Made by a program: the position numbers and the translations under genes
The notes under the pieces: generated by a model
Seen by the model: the letters and a program-made list of their open reading frames with translations, nothing else
What the model was told of the DNA's origin: nothing
The model's database searches: none
Source of the DNA: Mesodorylaimus sp. YZB2_4
Taxonomy: Eukaryota; Nematoda; Enoplea; Dorylaimida; Dorylaimidae
Reading direction: 5' to 3'
Length of the DNA stretch: 64,000 nucleotides
Assembly: GCA_030248295.1 (NCBI GenBank)
Contig: JASANH010000523.1
Span: 124,001 to 188,000, forward strand
Shown: in pieces, positions 48,001-60,027 of the stretch
Layout of the letters: each line of letters starts with the position of its first letter
Numbering within the stretch: the first letter of the stretch is position 1

Positions 48001-49931
48001 TCGCAAGTCCGTCCGATATCGAAACTCAGCTGGATGTCGAAGTCTCTCTGTTGTGCCAAATCGAAGAAGAACTAAGGAAATTTTCGAACGAACCGACAAC
48101 CGAACCATCTCATTCTGGCGGACATGCTTCTGCGCCGAATGAACACGGATGGATGGGCTTGATGCGCAAGACTATTCGCTCATTCGTGAAGCAGATTCAA
48201 AATCAGACCAGTGGAAGCTGGGCGAGTCCTGGGTTTCGATTGCGTCCAGTAAGTTCGGGGCTGTCGGCCGACGAAGAAGAAAAACTGGCTTTGACTCAAC
48301 GACTGCTGCAACGCGGACTTGAACATCGAGAGGAGAGTGATGGGCGAACGATGAATGGTGAGGAAGGAGAAGCGGATCGCGAATTTCTGACGTCCGCTTT
48401 TGGATCAGTCGTCAACGATTGCGCCAATCGATGCTTCGAGTCGAATCCCAAGCACAAGCGGGCGTTGGCTATCGTGGATTTGTCGGCTGCTGGAGTCCTC
48501 ATGGCCAGCCGACTCATTATCGAGCAACTGACACAAATCGAGCGCAAGGGCGTCAAGGATGAAGGCTGGCCGAGTATTAGCGACAATACTACAAGCAGTT
48601 CTCGCAAGTTGGAGTCGAGCGAAGACCAGTCTCGGGAGCGCAGCCTTATGTCATCCAAGGAGGCCGAAGTGCCGAAAATGGACACGGTCAGCAGTGTCTC
48701 GAGTTCAAGCGATGACACCCCATCTGACAAGAAAGCTTCGGAGAACCAGGATAGCAAGGAGTGCGATTCGATTGGTGCAGTTCCAACATCGGCGACTGGA
48801 TGTTTCGAACTGCTGGAAAAGGCACCAGCGGGCCATGCATTTATCGGCGCGGCTTTCGACGGGTCTTCGATTTCTGGTCGATTCATGAAAGCTGTCAGTC
48901 AAGAGATGAAGCTGCTGCAGCATTTGCCACCTGGAGTATACGTCAAGGGCTTCGAGGATAGGTAAGTTGCTGGGGCTTTGTCTGGTTATATTATCTTAAG
49001 AATAGTCTCGTTTCAGGATGGATTTATATTCGTGTATGCTGGTAGGACCAGCGGGCACGCCCTACGCGGATGGCCTGTTCTTCTTCGACGTGCATCTGAA
49101 ACCGAGCTATCCGACAGAACCACCAGTGTTTCATTTCAAGTGAGCTGTCTTTTAGAAACGTTATGCTATGGTTTGGACGTGTTTCTCGTCTTTCTAGATC
49201 GTTTTCGTCGGAGCAGTTGAATCCGAATTTGTACCAAGATGGCAAAGTTTGTGTGAGCTTATTGGGCACGTGGAGTGGCAAGGTAAAAGCCATGGGAAAA
49301 CTCGTGGTTGAGTGAGTAATGCGTGTGGTTTCAGGACAGCGAAATGTGGAATCCAGGATCTAATCTGCTGCAAGTGTTGGTGTCTATTCAAGGTGAGTGG
49401 GCGTACTAGGGTGCTCCTATGGCCGTAATGGCAGTTTGTCTTTCAGGCCTTATTCTCAATACCGAACCGTTTTTCAACGAAGCTGGTTACGAGTCAAAAC
49501 GAGCACATCCGGAGTCGGTGGAAAAATCACGTCGATACAACGAATTGGCTTTAATTCGATCTATTGAAAGCTTGTGGAAACTGAGTTCGAATCCTCCATT
49601 CGGATTCGAGAAGGATGTGCGTCGACATTTGGGGGAGCGTGGAAAGATGTGAGTTGGGATGCTGATCTCGTGGCGTGGGCGATGGGGGATGACAAGGGAT
49701 GATGGCGTACCAGTCTCGTAGATGGTCAGCAGAGACACACGCTTGTGTGAGGTCTTCGTGTGTCTCGTGGATTAATATCTATTCTGTTTCAGGTTGATCA
49801 GTACGGTCGAGGAGTGGATCGAGGGCAACCCGTGCGGATTCCCGTTGCAGCCAGTGTCGCAGGGATTTGCGTTGAGCGCAAGGAAGCAGTTGGCGAAGCT
49901 TGCTCAAGTTTTAACGAATTTGGGATTCTAG
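45062..49931 (+). CDS. UBE2O: UBE2O, giant E2/E3 hybrid ubiquitin enzyme
   Basis: UBE2O recognises orphan or misassembled basic proteins and ubiquitinates them without a separate E3. Twelve exons: 45062-45286, 45543-45713, 45779-45885, 45948-46011, 46064-46225, 46283-46386, 46463-48961, 49017-49139, 49198-49282, 49335-49392, 49447-49648 and 49793-49931; 1312 residues (human 1292). The N-terminal two-thirds holds the conserved regions with SH3-like folds (RSYLEVIWQDGEVESNVSS; FIPGNFVLM) and acidic stretches near 47510-47640. A coiled-coil region precedes the UBC domain. The UBC fold runs from MDLYSCMLVGPAGTPYADGL through PSYPTEPPVFHF to the catalytic Cys in DGKVCVSLLGTWSGK, then GLILNTEPFFNEAGYE. 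Intron 1 contains a MITE. An AATAAA lies downstream at 50110. Confidence 0.96.
45339..45497. mobile_element. TTAA-flanked MITE with 17-bp terminal inverted repeats
   Basis: TTAACCCTTAGTTGGTC at the left end (45339-45355) is the exact reverse complement of GACCAACTAAGGGTTAA at the right end (45481-45497). Each end starts with TTAA followed by CCC, the signature of piggyBac-type insertion and its TTAA target duplication. At 159 bp it has no coding capacity, so it is a non-autonomous MITE. It lies inside UBE2O intron 1, away from both splice sites. No second copy was noticed in the window. Confidence 0.8.
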
Positions 49932-50318
49932 AATTATACTAACTTGCTTTGGTTTTCATTATCGGCTTTGGTCGCTTCCACTGCTAATGCAGAGCTAACA
50001 GAGGGTTCTTATGGATTTCAGTGTTTTGGTGTTTAGTGATTTATATATTTCCTGTGAGAAGACAGTTCGGTGGAGGCTTGCAGTGGATCGTGCGGAAGAT
50101 GTGTTACGAAAATAAAATTTCCAGAGTTCTTCATCGCAAAAAATTATGGGAAAGCATAGTGTGTAGATGCCTTGTGGTGCCGAAAATTATAAATGTAATT
50201 TGAATTTGGCGCGCTAATGAGGTAAGTACTTTGGTGCGGCTGCTACAAGTGGTAAAATAGTTTTTCTTCAACTCTGGAATAGGAATACTGCCTTCGTTTG
50301 TTTTTTGAACGAAATACA
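49932..50318. other. Intergenic gap with UBE2O poly(A) signal
   Basis: The UBE2O 3' untranslated region, with AATAAA at 50110-50115, runs into the DCAF4 leader. No other feature. Confidence 0.5.
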
Positions 50319-52986
50319 ATGGATTCTGGAAATCGTAGTCGAAATCGCAGTCGGAAGCGGAGAAGACAGTCAACTGAATTGCAGAAAGATAGCGAAACTG
50401 ATTTAGCCGCGACCGCAGGACCATCGAGTTCTTCATCGACCGACAGTTCGATTCCTGGTTTTTACTTCGATCCCGAACGGCGTCGATATTTTCGTATACT
50501 TCCGGAACAACATGGCGCCAGTGGAGGAAGTTTTGTGACTCCGCAATTCATAAAACAACAAGAGCGCGAAAATGAACGTCAAAAATTGTTGGCTAAACCG
50601 ACAGTGCCGGCTAATCGAACAGTCCGCCATTCGGTGACTTCAATGCTTACGAGGCGCCAGTTGGGATTGTTTGATCGAGAGCAATTTCAGCGATGTTTGG
50701 CGGAAACGCGTATTCGATTTGGTGCATCCACTAGCAATATTGTGTATCCGGCCATCGACTCGAGAACGACTTTGGAGAAATTTCAATATTTGCTAGCAAA
50801 ACCGGACGGACGGGGTATATTCGGCTGGGGTTTGTCGGACATCGGGAAAGCACTAGTCTGCATGGAAGTCAGGGCGAAATACGAAACGGTGGCCGATATT
50901 CCTCGATTTCTTCATGATAACATATCCGGCGGTGCCAACTCTCGAGTGTTGGGCAAGGTCCACGACGTGTGCTGCATTCGGGTTGATAACCAAGACAATT
51001 ATTTGGTCAGCATGCGATGCTATGAACGGCAGAAAGAAATTGAACTTTGTGGAATTGTACCTTGCCCCCTAACTGTGAGCGATGGAGGAAGAGTCGGGTG
51101 AGTAAGAAGTCCGATACATTGATCTGTTCCCTCCAACTTCCTTCCATCCTGGCCACTAGAGGATTTAAAAAATTCTCTAATAATTGGGTTTATGATCGTG
51201 GGAAGCGATAAGAGGCGTCATTAGCTTGATAGCTTGGAGTAGAAACCTAAATGTTCGTTAACTTTGAATTTTAAGTGAATACTTGAGATTCCAAATCAAT
51301 GGATTAATTTCGTTCACCCCAGGAGGTCAACCGGGCATTCCACCCTCGTTTTGCTACTCGTATGTGTATTTCCTTTTCAGGATTGCCGTCCAGGACTGGT
51401 TCGGTTGCAATGAAATGGTTTGGTGTTGCGCTTGGGATGGCGATAGGTGTTTTAGTCTGGGACTTGAAGGCCAGACTGTGATCAAGCAACGGTCGGGTCC
51501 CATGTGGGTTCATCTGATTAAAATGTCAACTGGACGAAGAGTTCCTTTGGTCCAGAGGTTTTCAAAGGTGAGCGGGGCTGGGCCTTTTGATTTGTTGTGA
51601 ACCTTTGGTTCTTCCTTGTTTCGGCCTATTTTGATGAGCCTACTGTTTGCACACATCGAACACTTCTATTGTAGTCTCGTATTGTAGGATGGGCGTCAGT
51701 TGTTTATGGGTCTTCGCGGAACGAGTATCAGCTCGTACGATATTAGATCGGGTAAATCGATATGTTCATTGGATCAACGAAGTGCGACTTCTCTTAATGT
51801 CTTGGAACAAGATGACAACTACCTCGTGGCTGGTGATTTTTCGGGTCAAGTAAGTTTTCTTTTTTGGATTTGTAGCATTCATGGATTGGAGATCTGTTTT
51901 GGTTTTTTTTGAAGATAAAATTTTGGGATTTGCGAAGACGGAAGTCGGTGAGGGAATTCGGTGGGCAATTTAAATCGCGTACGAAAGCCCCCTTGATTGT
52001 AAACGAAGAGGACTCTTTAGTCATTGCTGGTAAGCTTAGATTTTCAGTCAGAATGCAGACACGGAAACTTGATCCTTGAGCGGGATTCGAACCCAGGCCT
52101 ATTGGATTGCTTGCTGTGAACCCAAAATCATATTTTCTCCATTTATGATTGTTTAAGGCCCAGATATTTCAGTTGCGCTTTTGTCGATGTGTGATATCCG
52201 AGGGGACACATTCGAGGGGTACTCGACGTATGGATTTAGCGGAGTGAAACTAGGCACCATGTCCTGGCTGTTCCCCCAGGGGATAAAGGATTTCAGAGGG
52301 CTCCTTCCAATTAAGGGCGATTTCTGTGAGGCAGAAGCACCACGGGTGAATGTGGAGTACCCCAGACAGCAGAGCGGAGCCGGGTGTGTGCAAGAATATA
52401 CGGGACCACACTGCTGCTTCTTGGAAAGAACTGGTTACGCGCGTGAATGAGATGGTGTGTGCCGATAAGGATGGGGAGCTGCTTTAGGTTATCGATCGAT
52501 GTGACTTTGTATTGGTAGAACTGGAAAGCCCGATCAAACGATTTTGGGGTCCCTGCGGCAGTGAATTGCCGACCCAGGGATACCCCCTTGTGAAAGGGGG
52601 TGTGACTGGATCGTGGTCGTGGTCTTTGAGCCTGGGTTTTCCCCTTATAACTTCGGAACAGTGTTTGCTTGAGATGAACAGAACTATGACATCTTGGTGG
52701 GGCAGCTGTGAGGCCCCAGTGAACCATGAGGGTCCAGTCAAGCCCTGAGAGTATGTCTAGCGCGACTGAGCACAGCATACCTCGTTTTTCAGGAAGCGAA
52801 GATGGGACGACACGATGCTGGTCTTTGAAGACTGGTGAATTGCTGCGCGAGATAGCAAGCCCGTATCCAGTACATTGCATGGAAGACTCGCCAACAGTTT
52901 GCTACAGTAATCAGTGGGGCGGACAGCCGGGAAACGCGGCCATCGTTTTGGGAGTCCGATCTGAATTGCGTTTTTATAAGACGTGA
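50319..52986 (+). CDS. DCAF4: DCAF4-like WD-repeat substrate receptor
   Basis: DCAF4 proteins bind DDB1 and present substrates to the CUL4 ubiquitin ligase. Exons 50319-51097, 51381-51567, 51688-51849, 51915-52029 and 52793-52986; 478 residues. The N-terminus is basic and Ser-rich (NRSRNRSRKRRRQS). PGFYFDPERRRYFRILPE follows, the clearest family mark (PGFYYDPEKNRYFRLLPG in mammals). WD repeats are visible as GMVWCCAWD-type strands, RGTSISSYDIRSG, IKFWDLRRRKSV and SEDGTTRCWSLKTGELLREI, with a closing ASPYPV. Intron 4 (52030-52792) is long and holds a tRNA-like relic and a strong hairpin. DDB1-contact (WDxR) residues: IKFWDLRR fits. Confidence 0.88.
52070..52135 (-). repeat. tRNA-like relic (B box) in DCAF4 intron 4
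   Basis: On the minus strand, CCTGGGTTCGAATCCCGCTC contains a perfect B box (GGTTCGAATCC). A weak tRNA-like 5' part precedes it, but I cannot fold a full cloverleaf or place an anticodon stem, so it is a SINE or tRNA pseudogene rather than a working tRNA gene. It does not share the tail of the SINE family above. Confidence 0.4.
52582..52601. repeat. Perfect 8-bp hairpin with GTGA loop
   Basis: ACCCCCTT and AAGGGGGT flank GTGA. As RNA this would be an eight-pair stem closed by a GNRA-class tetraloop. It sits in the sense orientation of DCAF4 intron 4. Confidence 0.6.
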
Positions 52987-53800
52987 TTGCGGGCTCTTGT
53001 GGTTTAGATTGTGTCTATTTGTCATTTGTTTCGCCGTCGTGGGTTAAAGTGCAGTGGTAGCAAAGTGTATTCGTACACCAAATTTGAATTCCCGCTCCTT
53101 TGCTGTAAGTGGTTACAGTAGATCACCAATCGATAGCATGCAGAAAGTGTAAAGTACTGATAACGTAATCAGTGAATAGCCCAGAAAATATTTGAAGCGA
53201 TGATCGAGTTAGTGGTGATCAATGAATGCTAATTGGGGGCGATCACCTGCTGGGTGTCAGTTCGGTTTCCATGACTACGCAGCAGATGGATTGGCAGTGA
53301 CTGGCTGCGCAGCGTGACCTCTGGTGCGTGGCCGCCTGCCCTCAGTTGCCGATTTTTGGCTGTGGAGTGTATTGTGCTCTCGTTTTGCTAAAATTCGTCC
53401 ACGCCGCAGTTCGTCGTCCGTAGCCCGTTTTTATTCTCGTCGACGAGGAAACGACCCCTGGCCATTTTACACTCGACATTTCAATACTTCCTTCACCTTA
53501 TTTTCACGATAAAGAAACAATTGCGATTGCACTCCGTTTTGTTCGTCAAAATTACGAAATTTTTTCTATTTCTTGATCGGTTGCATTTAAGAAAAAATTA
53601 AGCTCAAATCGATCGGGAAGATCAAAAAAGGAAACCGGTTGTTAAAGGTAAGTACAAAAGCTTTTCTGAAACGGTTATTTTGTGTGATAATGAATGTTCG
53701 TGTATTTCGTAAGTTATCAGGGGGTCCTTCTTTGTGTTTAGCTTGGCAACGTCCTTCAAAAACGGATCCATCTGTGGGTGAAGGCGATGCCGCATCCTTA
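52987..53800 (+). promoter_or_regulatory. SPOP: SPOP promoter, 5' leader and leader intron
   Basis: A good donor (AAAG/GTAAGTAC at 53647) and acceptor (GTTTAG ending 53741) bracket a 94-bp leader intron. After it, the leader holds a five-codon upstream frame at 53787-53801 whose TAA overlaps the SPOP ATG (TAATG). The rest of the gap, 52987 to about 53500, shows no gene. Confidence 0.5.
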
Positions 53801-54946
53801 ATGGCGGCTGTGGTTGTTCGAGCAGCTTCGCCTTCGGCCGCCATCGCGGCGGCGGCGGCTGCAAGTTCGGATTCGTGTCAACCAGTGGCCGAAAATTGGT
53901 GCTTTACTCAAGTGAAAGTCATCAAATTTTCGTACATGTGGACTATCAATAATTTCAGTTTTTGTCGAGAAGAAATGGGCGAAGTATTAAAAAGCAGCAC
54001 GTTCTCGGCGGGCGCCAACGACAAGTTGAAGTGGTGTTTACGAATCAACCCAAAAGGGTTGGATGAGGAGAGCAAGGATTATTTGTCGCTCTACCTGCTT
54101 CTGGTTCAATGTAACAAAAGCGAAGTGCGAGCTAAATTTAAGTTCAGCATATTGAATGCAAAACGAGAGGAAACTAAGGCCATGGAGAGCCAACGCGCCT
54201 ACCGGTTCGTGCAAGGCAAGGATTGGGGATTCAAGAAGTTCATACGCCGCGACTTCCTGCTCGACGACGCCAACGGACTTCTGCCCGACGACAAGCTGAC
54301 CATCTTCTGCGAGGTCAGCGTGGTGGCCGATACGATTAACATAACTGGTCAAAGCTCCTTCTCCGATTTCCACGTGCCCGAATGCCGTCTGTCCACCGAT
54401 CTGGACACGTTATTGGAAAGTCAGCGATTCGCCGATTGCACATTAATTGTTCAAAACAAAGAATTCCGCGTCCACAAGGCCGTCTTGGCGGCCAGAAGCA
54501 CCGTATTTTCGGCCATGTTCGAACACGAAATGGAGGAAAGGAAACAAAATCGAGTCACGATTAGCGACGTAGACTACGACGTCATGAAGGAAATGCTCCG
54601 ATTCATCTACACCGGCTCGGCGCCCAATTTGGACAAGATGTCCGACGCACTTCTCGCCGCCGCCGACAAGTACGCATTGGAACGTTTGAAAGTGATGTGC
54701 GAACAAGCTTTATGCGCCAATCTGACCGTGGACAACGCCTGCGACACTCTCATACTGGCCGATCTACATAGCGCCACTCAACTCAAACAGCAAGCCATCG
54801 ATTTTATCAACGCCCATGCGGCCGATGTGATGGAGACACCCGCCTGGGACACCCTAGTATCCAAATACTCCGCGTTGTTGGCCGACGCCTTCAAAGCCTT
54901 GGCTACAATGATCGGACCACCGAGGAAAAGACTGAAAACATCGTGA
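53801..54946 (+). CDS. SPOP: SPOP, MATH-BTB adaptor of the CUL3 ubiquitin ligase
   Basis: SPOP binds Ser/Thr-rich degrons through its MATH domain and recruits CUL3 through BTB and 3-box regions in nuclear speckles. A single coding exon of 381 residues (human 374). After an Ala-rich N-terminus the MATH domain begins [20 protein letters not shown] and includes [20 protein letters not shown] and [18 protein letters not shown], the latter carrying aromatic degron-contact residues. The BTB domain includes [20 protein letters not shown] and [13 protein letters not shown]. The BACK part ends with a basic nuclear signal, PPRKRLKTS. Identity to vertebrate SPOP is high throughout. The coding region is intronless although the leader is spliced. 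Confidence 0.97.
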   Translation: MAAVVVRAASPSAAIAAAAAASSDSCQPVAENWCFTQVKVIKFSYMWTINNFSFCREEMGEVLKSSTFSAGANDKLKWCLRINPKGLDEESKDYLSLYLLLVQCNKSEVRAKFKFSILNAKREETKAMESQRAYRFVQGKDWGFKKFIRRDFLLDDANGLLPDDKLTIFCEVSVVADTINITGQSSFSDFHVPECRLSTDLDTLLESQRFADCTLIVQNKEFRVHKAVLAARSTVFSAMFEHEMEERKQNRVTISDVDYDVMKEMLRFIYTGSAPNLDKMSDALLAAADKYALERLKVMCEQALCANLTVDNACDTLILADLHSATQLKQQAIDFINAHAADVMETPAWDTLVSKYSALLADAFKALATMIGPPRKRLKTS

Positions 54947-55204
54947 ACCGCCATTCGACCTGTTCCTTGTCCAAGTTCCGTTTCCTGATTGTCAAATCAT
55001 TTTCTCGTCCCTGAGCACACTCGCTACAGCACGCACGCGTCTCGTGTCTTGTATGGCTTATGGTATACGTTGTTGAATAGGTTACTTCGGTGTAGCGCAT
55101 GATGCTATGGATAGAAGTTGCTGTATTGAGCCAATAGCCTTTGCTTGAAACGTTTAGTAAGTCGGAATCACGGATTCTAGAACACAGCACTCACAAAATG
55201 CACA

Positions 55205-57095
55205 CTACCCAGGTCTGCTCTGATCATTGGACAGGGGAGCAGAAAACGAATGCAGCTGAGATGTGAATCCCAGTCCCATGCCACGATGCGTGTGAGTGGA
55301 CATGCGGGCCAGCTCGTATTGCTGCTGCAACTGCCTCGCGATTTCTTCCTGTCGCTTGGCTTCTTTCATAGTGCCCGCTGGTTCGTCATGTTGGGCCTCG
55401 CTAGAAGTTGAAGGCTGACTATCGCCTCGCAGTCCGATCATTTTCTTCAATTTTTCTGCCTGTTTCTCGTCGGTGCACGCAGCCAGCATCGCTTCCCAGC
55501 TGGAGGCAACCTGAAAATCATGCAGGCACATAATAACTGTTTGATGGAAACACATCCAGTGTGGCCATGCCATTCTTTATTTTTCAGGAATAGAGCATCC
55601 AGAGACGTTAGACCCTGCGTCCAACTGGAGTGAAACAATATTTATAATCCCCAGTCCAAGAAGACTTATTTCCAACAGTTGTAGGCCCAGGTCTGGTCGA
55701 ATTCATACCCACAAAGTATTTCTTACCGTTTTTTCTTTTGCACCTTGCCAAAGAAGCTTTCGTTTTTGCATTTGCTCAGCAAATTTTGAAGGACCTTTTG
55801 AGCCAGGTCTGTAGTAAGATGGTAAGGACGGACCACCAGCCTTCTGTGACTGATGGCTTCGATCGAAAGTCCGAGAGTAGCTGGCTCTGGGCCGTCGATC
55901 GCGCGAGGACGAACGTGCCTTGTGACTCGTGTCTGAAATCAAAGGCCTGTTCGCCTGATCAACAACAATAGCGAGAAGTGCGACGAGACAGCTTCTGGAT
56001 GAGAGGTACAGTCAGCTGAAGTTCGAGATACCCCTCTTACCTGTCTGGTCTTGGTCATCGGCATCTTCGGATTGCTCGAACCTCTCTCGGTTCTCCCTGG
56101 AGAACGAATCATGACAACGAGACCCCGAAGATCGCCTAAAAGAGACAGCAGAACAATAAGGGTTCAGGCGAAATCAAAGCTAAGGTTTTACCCGTTCCGA
56201 TCCTTCGAACGTTCATCCACTTTGCGATCTCTGTTTCGGTCGCCCCGTTTATTACCTCGCCGTCGATCCCAATGATCATCATCACGCCGGTGATCCCACG
56301 AATTCGGCGATCGCCTCAACTGCTTCGAAGAATGATAATCCTTGTCTCGACGCGATGATTTGCGTGACGACGACGAACTTTCGACGTCGCGATGGCTTTT
56401 CTGCGATGTGTCTAGACGATCGTGATCATCGTCCGCACAACGACGCTTCTCGGGTCGCCTGTCTCTTTCATGTTCAGGCGAGTGCCGACGCTGGACCAAA
56501 CGGTGATCGTCTTTATTATCATCCTTCGACGTTTTACTCCGATCACGATAAGCCAACGGAAGATCACTATCATCCCCAATCGCCGTGTCCTCTTGAAATT
56601 GTCTGCAACAGAAGACTGCCATTGGCATTCCATTTACTGCATATCTCAAAAACTCAGAACTTTCATGTTCAACCTTACCCTACCTTTTTGTTTCGACCCC
56701 CTTCATTTCATCTTCGCTACTACTACTGCTGTTCTTGTCTTCACTTAGATGCGATTCAGATTCCGATTCGGATCCAGAAAGTTCATACTGACAAAGAGCG
56801 GTACTCTTCTTGCCCTGAAAAGGTTTAGGCCGATAAAGAAACGGAAAGAAAACACAGTATAATCAATCGAAAAGCCTCCGTTTTATGCATACTGATCTGA
56901 CTGGACTGATGGCTACCCGTCAGAAGCCTCCACCGCACACATATCCCTGGATGTGCCACTCGCGTAGTTTGGGGAGAACTGTCGAGACATTTGTTCACTT
57001 TCTGAACTTAAAAAATTTTTGCTTTTTCCCCAAACTACACAAGTAGGCCTTTCGATATTTCTAAATGAAGCACGCAGACTTACCTTTGTCGCCAT
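55205..57095 (-). CDS. RSRC2-like Arg/Ser-rich protein with a SMAP-type C-terminal domain
   Basis: Exons 57084-57095 (MATK), 56684-56814, 56192-56602, 56041-56135, 55727-55932 and 55205-55510; 386 residues. The N-terminal half is a mixed SR/RD-rich low-complexity region (SGSESESES, RDRRPEKRRCADDDHD, RRGNKRGDRNRDRK). The C-terminal part is ordered: KFAEQMQKRKLLWQGAKEK, then WEAMLAACTDEKQAEKLKKM followed by IGLRG. This follows the K-L-L-W ... W-E ... K-F-x-K-L-M-G pattern of RSRC2 and small acidic protein (SMAP domain), placing it with spliceosome-associated factors. The protein ends in a short tail of no known type. The first coding exon is only four codons. Confidence 0.72.
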
Positions 57096-57533
57096 TTGTA
57101 TCGAAGCGCTGTTTTGCTTGGTAATTTAGATGTTCTTCCAATACCAACCAAACCGAAAAGTAAGGAGGAATCAATCGATCTGATTTGATGTTTGTAAACG
57201 CGCACCATATCCTGATGCTCAGGTTCCTTGCGTGTTAAGCTAAAAACCCGCGAAATTGAATTGTCAGCGAGCGACTGCTTTATTCTAGCAACATCTAAAT
57301 ATCTATATTCGCAATCCACAAAACGAGCATACCTTTATATAATATAATACAAAAATAAATGCATATAACTGGTAGGTGTACCTGCATAAGTGTACACAGC
57401 ACACGCGGGCATTGCTCATAAAACCAGACACATATCCCATGAGCACTCCAAACCTATCTAACCCATAAAAGGTAACCAGGCTATCGAATACTGCTGAGGA
57501 GAATATCCCTGTAAGAACCAACCAACCAGGCAC
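57096..57533. other. Intergenic, nothing recognised
   Basis: About 440 bp upstream of the RSRC2-like gene and downstream of the carboxypeptidase gene, both on the minus strand. Presumably promoter and 3' untranslated sequence. Confidence 0.5.
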
Positions 57534-59668
57534 TCAGACGACCACTACCGGCTCCTCTGTGGTGGTGTTTGACGGGGGCGAGTGGTCCCTGGGCAGGGGC
57601 TTATCGAGATCGGCAACCACATAGGCAACAATGGCCGTCAGTGCGGCCGAATAGTCCATGTCGTCCACGGTCAATGTGTCCATGGTGTCCCCGTGGGAAT
57701 GATGGAACTGGAAGTAGTAATCGAAGCGATCCGTGTTCTGCAATAGGCCCGCGGGCACACCGTCTTCTCGCCAATGATTCACATCACCCATGTGCCCAGT
57801 CGACGGGACCAGGCGACTGGCGTTGATGGGCGACAGAAGCTGCATGATCTCCGTCATGATCTTGGTGGCCTCCGCGTTGCCACTGAAGTTCAAGCCATTC
57901 GGTTTGAAGGCGCCAGCATCCGATTCATAGACAAATACCATGGTCTCGTTGTTGCGTCCATCGCCTACGTGATTCCTGTAATAGATCTCCGATCCCAGGA
58001 GCCCTTGCTCTTCGGCCGTCCAAAACACGGCACGTACAGTACGCTTCGGGCGAAGATTCAAGGCCATCAAAGTCGAGAGTGCTTGCCAAGCAATCGCCAC
58101 GCCCCCTCCGTCGTCCATGGCTCCCTCGCCCACGTCCCAACTGTCCAAATGGCCGCTGATCAAGACCACTTCGTTGGGATACGTCGAGCCAGTGATTTCA
58201 GCCACTGTATTGTACGAGGTAGCAGTGCCGTTCGGGTGCGACGTCATGACGAAATGAATACGGATACGCTCTCCCCTGTCCTAAACACGACCATATCAGC
58301 CCCGCACTGCACTGCCCACTCCACCCATACCTGCATTCTGTGAAGCATCTTCGCGTCCTCCACCGTCAAACAAGCAGCCGGTATCTTGGACACACCCTCG
58401 GCATAGTACTGCTGGCCAGTATGCGGTGAATAAATCGAAAATGAGGCCACACTTCGGATCAGGACGGCCACCGCGCCGTACTTGGCTGCTTCTGACGCCC
58501 CCTTCGTCCTGAAAAAGATACGAATGCAGGCAATTAGGCGGGTCTGATCTCTCGAAATTCTATTCTACATATATCCTCCCCTCAACTACACCGCCCAGAA
58601 TACGACCATTACGCAGACATAATAGTCGGGCAGGACATTCAGCAGTTATACAGGGACCTCGGAAGTGACCTATCGATAGCGGACATAACAAGACTCATAT
58701 AATATTCACTGCCTGTAGTCACCACCTGCTCGAAATCCCACTCGGAATCTCCACTATCCGATATACGCCCCTCACTCGCATCTCTGGGTCGGACCTTCTG
58801 AAATCCTGTCTCCCGACGAGAAATCACAGTGTTCGCAGGAAGCTACACATCAGGTAGGACACAATGGGCCAGATCCGTCCGAACTAACCGCACAACCGCG
58901 CCCCACCCAAAAAGGAAGCACTGTGGGCACCTGTATGCGGCCGACTGCTCGTAACCTTTCCACGGCTGATTGAAAACCACAATTTTTCCCCGCACTTCGT
59001 TGTGTTGCGCCATTCCTTTCAGTTCATTGAAGGAAGACACCACAACAACATCGGCCGTTATCCCTCCATCCGGGGTCGGCACACTCGAACCCAAACCAAG
59101 AATACTCAACGATTTGTTCCTCGGTTCCAGCAAAGTTGCTTCTTCTCGTCCCCGCACCCACACTGGCAAGTCGCGTGCCTCTTCCTTGTGGACATTCTCC
59201 AATCCTTCTGTCTGCAATTCGGCCACCAGGTAATCGATTGATCGTTCCAACGCCTGGCTGCCAGTCATCCTCGGCCCGAACTTGTCCACCAGCTCGCTCA
59301 GATGAAAATGGGCCCGTCCATGGCCGTCGCCGTCCCTCAGATACTCGAGAATCGAATCAGCGGCGCTTCGATACTTCTTGTAGATCGGTCGATCCCAATT
59401 CATGGTGCTGTCGTGAACAACGTACACCACCGACAACGTTATCAATACCAAGCCCAATACCAAGACCGTGTAAAGCAGGGGTGTCCAAGCTCGACTGTCA
59501 GCACTTAGACGAGCGCAACGAATCGACTCGATCCCCTCGCCATGCGCACCCATCAAGTACTCGCTGGCCGGAGCCTGAAATAGGTCAATGATAAGATAAG
59601 CCATGGCAGCCGAGCGTGGAACCCGTTTAGCATCCATCACTCACCCCATTGCCCGTCTCTCGTCTCAT
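57534..59668 (-). CDS. CPQ: Carboxypeptidase Q-like M28 metallopeptidase, predicted membrane-anchored
   Basis: A zinc dipeptidase of family M28. Exons 59645-59668 (MRRETGNG), 58931-59574, 58331-58508 and 57534-58280; 530 residues. The N-terminus is polar for about 45 residues and then has a strong hydrophobic span ([20 protein letters not shown]), so a type II anchor replaces the cleaved signal peptide of vertebrate CPQ. Motifs: [46 protein letters not shown]. Zinc-site residues are in [35 protein letters not shown] and [10 protein letters not shown]. The start was chosen because exon 1 splices in phase to the acceptor at 59575; a start at 59553 is the alternative. It ends [10 protein letters not shown]. 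Confidence 0.9.
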
Positions 59669-60027
59669 TCGACGTCCACTCGTTTCGCAGCCTCTAAACG
59701 TTTTGGCAGCCTTAGCCATAGCTCCTTGGCACAGTTCAGCAGGTATCGGAAGCAGTAGTCAACTGCACATGTCACAGCATAATAAACCCTTTAATAATGT
59801 TTACTGCCGAGAGGCTTATCATTGCAGCAAATCTACAATACCGTCACAATTTCGCATCATCAACACAGCAACACAGTCAGTACTTGGGTTTCTTATAAGC
59901 CGTTTCACCGCCGGCCCTAAAAACGGTCAACCTCGTCATAGCTCACCAGGTACTGTACTGGATTCCTGCTGGTTAGGGAGCCCTAGACAGCCCCAAGACC
60001 CGGCCTGTTAAAACTTTTCTAGAACAC
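59669..60027. other. Intergenic, nothing recognised
   Basis: About 360 bp between the IK stop codon and the carboxypeptidase start. If the last IK exon is spliced rather than terminated at 60028, a further IK exon could lie here; I could not find one. Confidence 0.45.
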
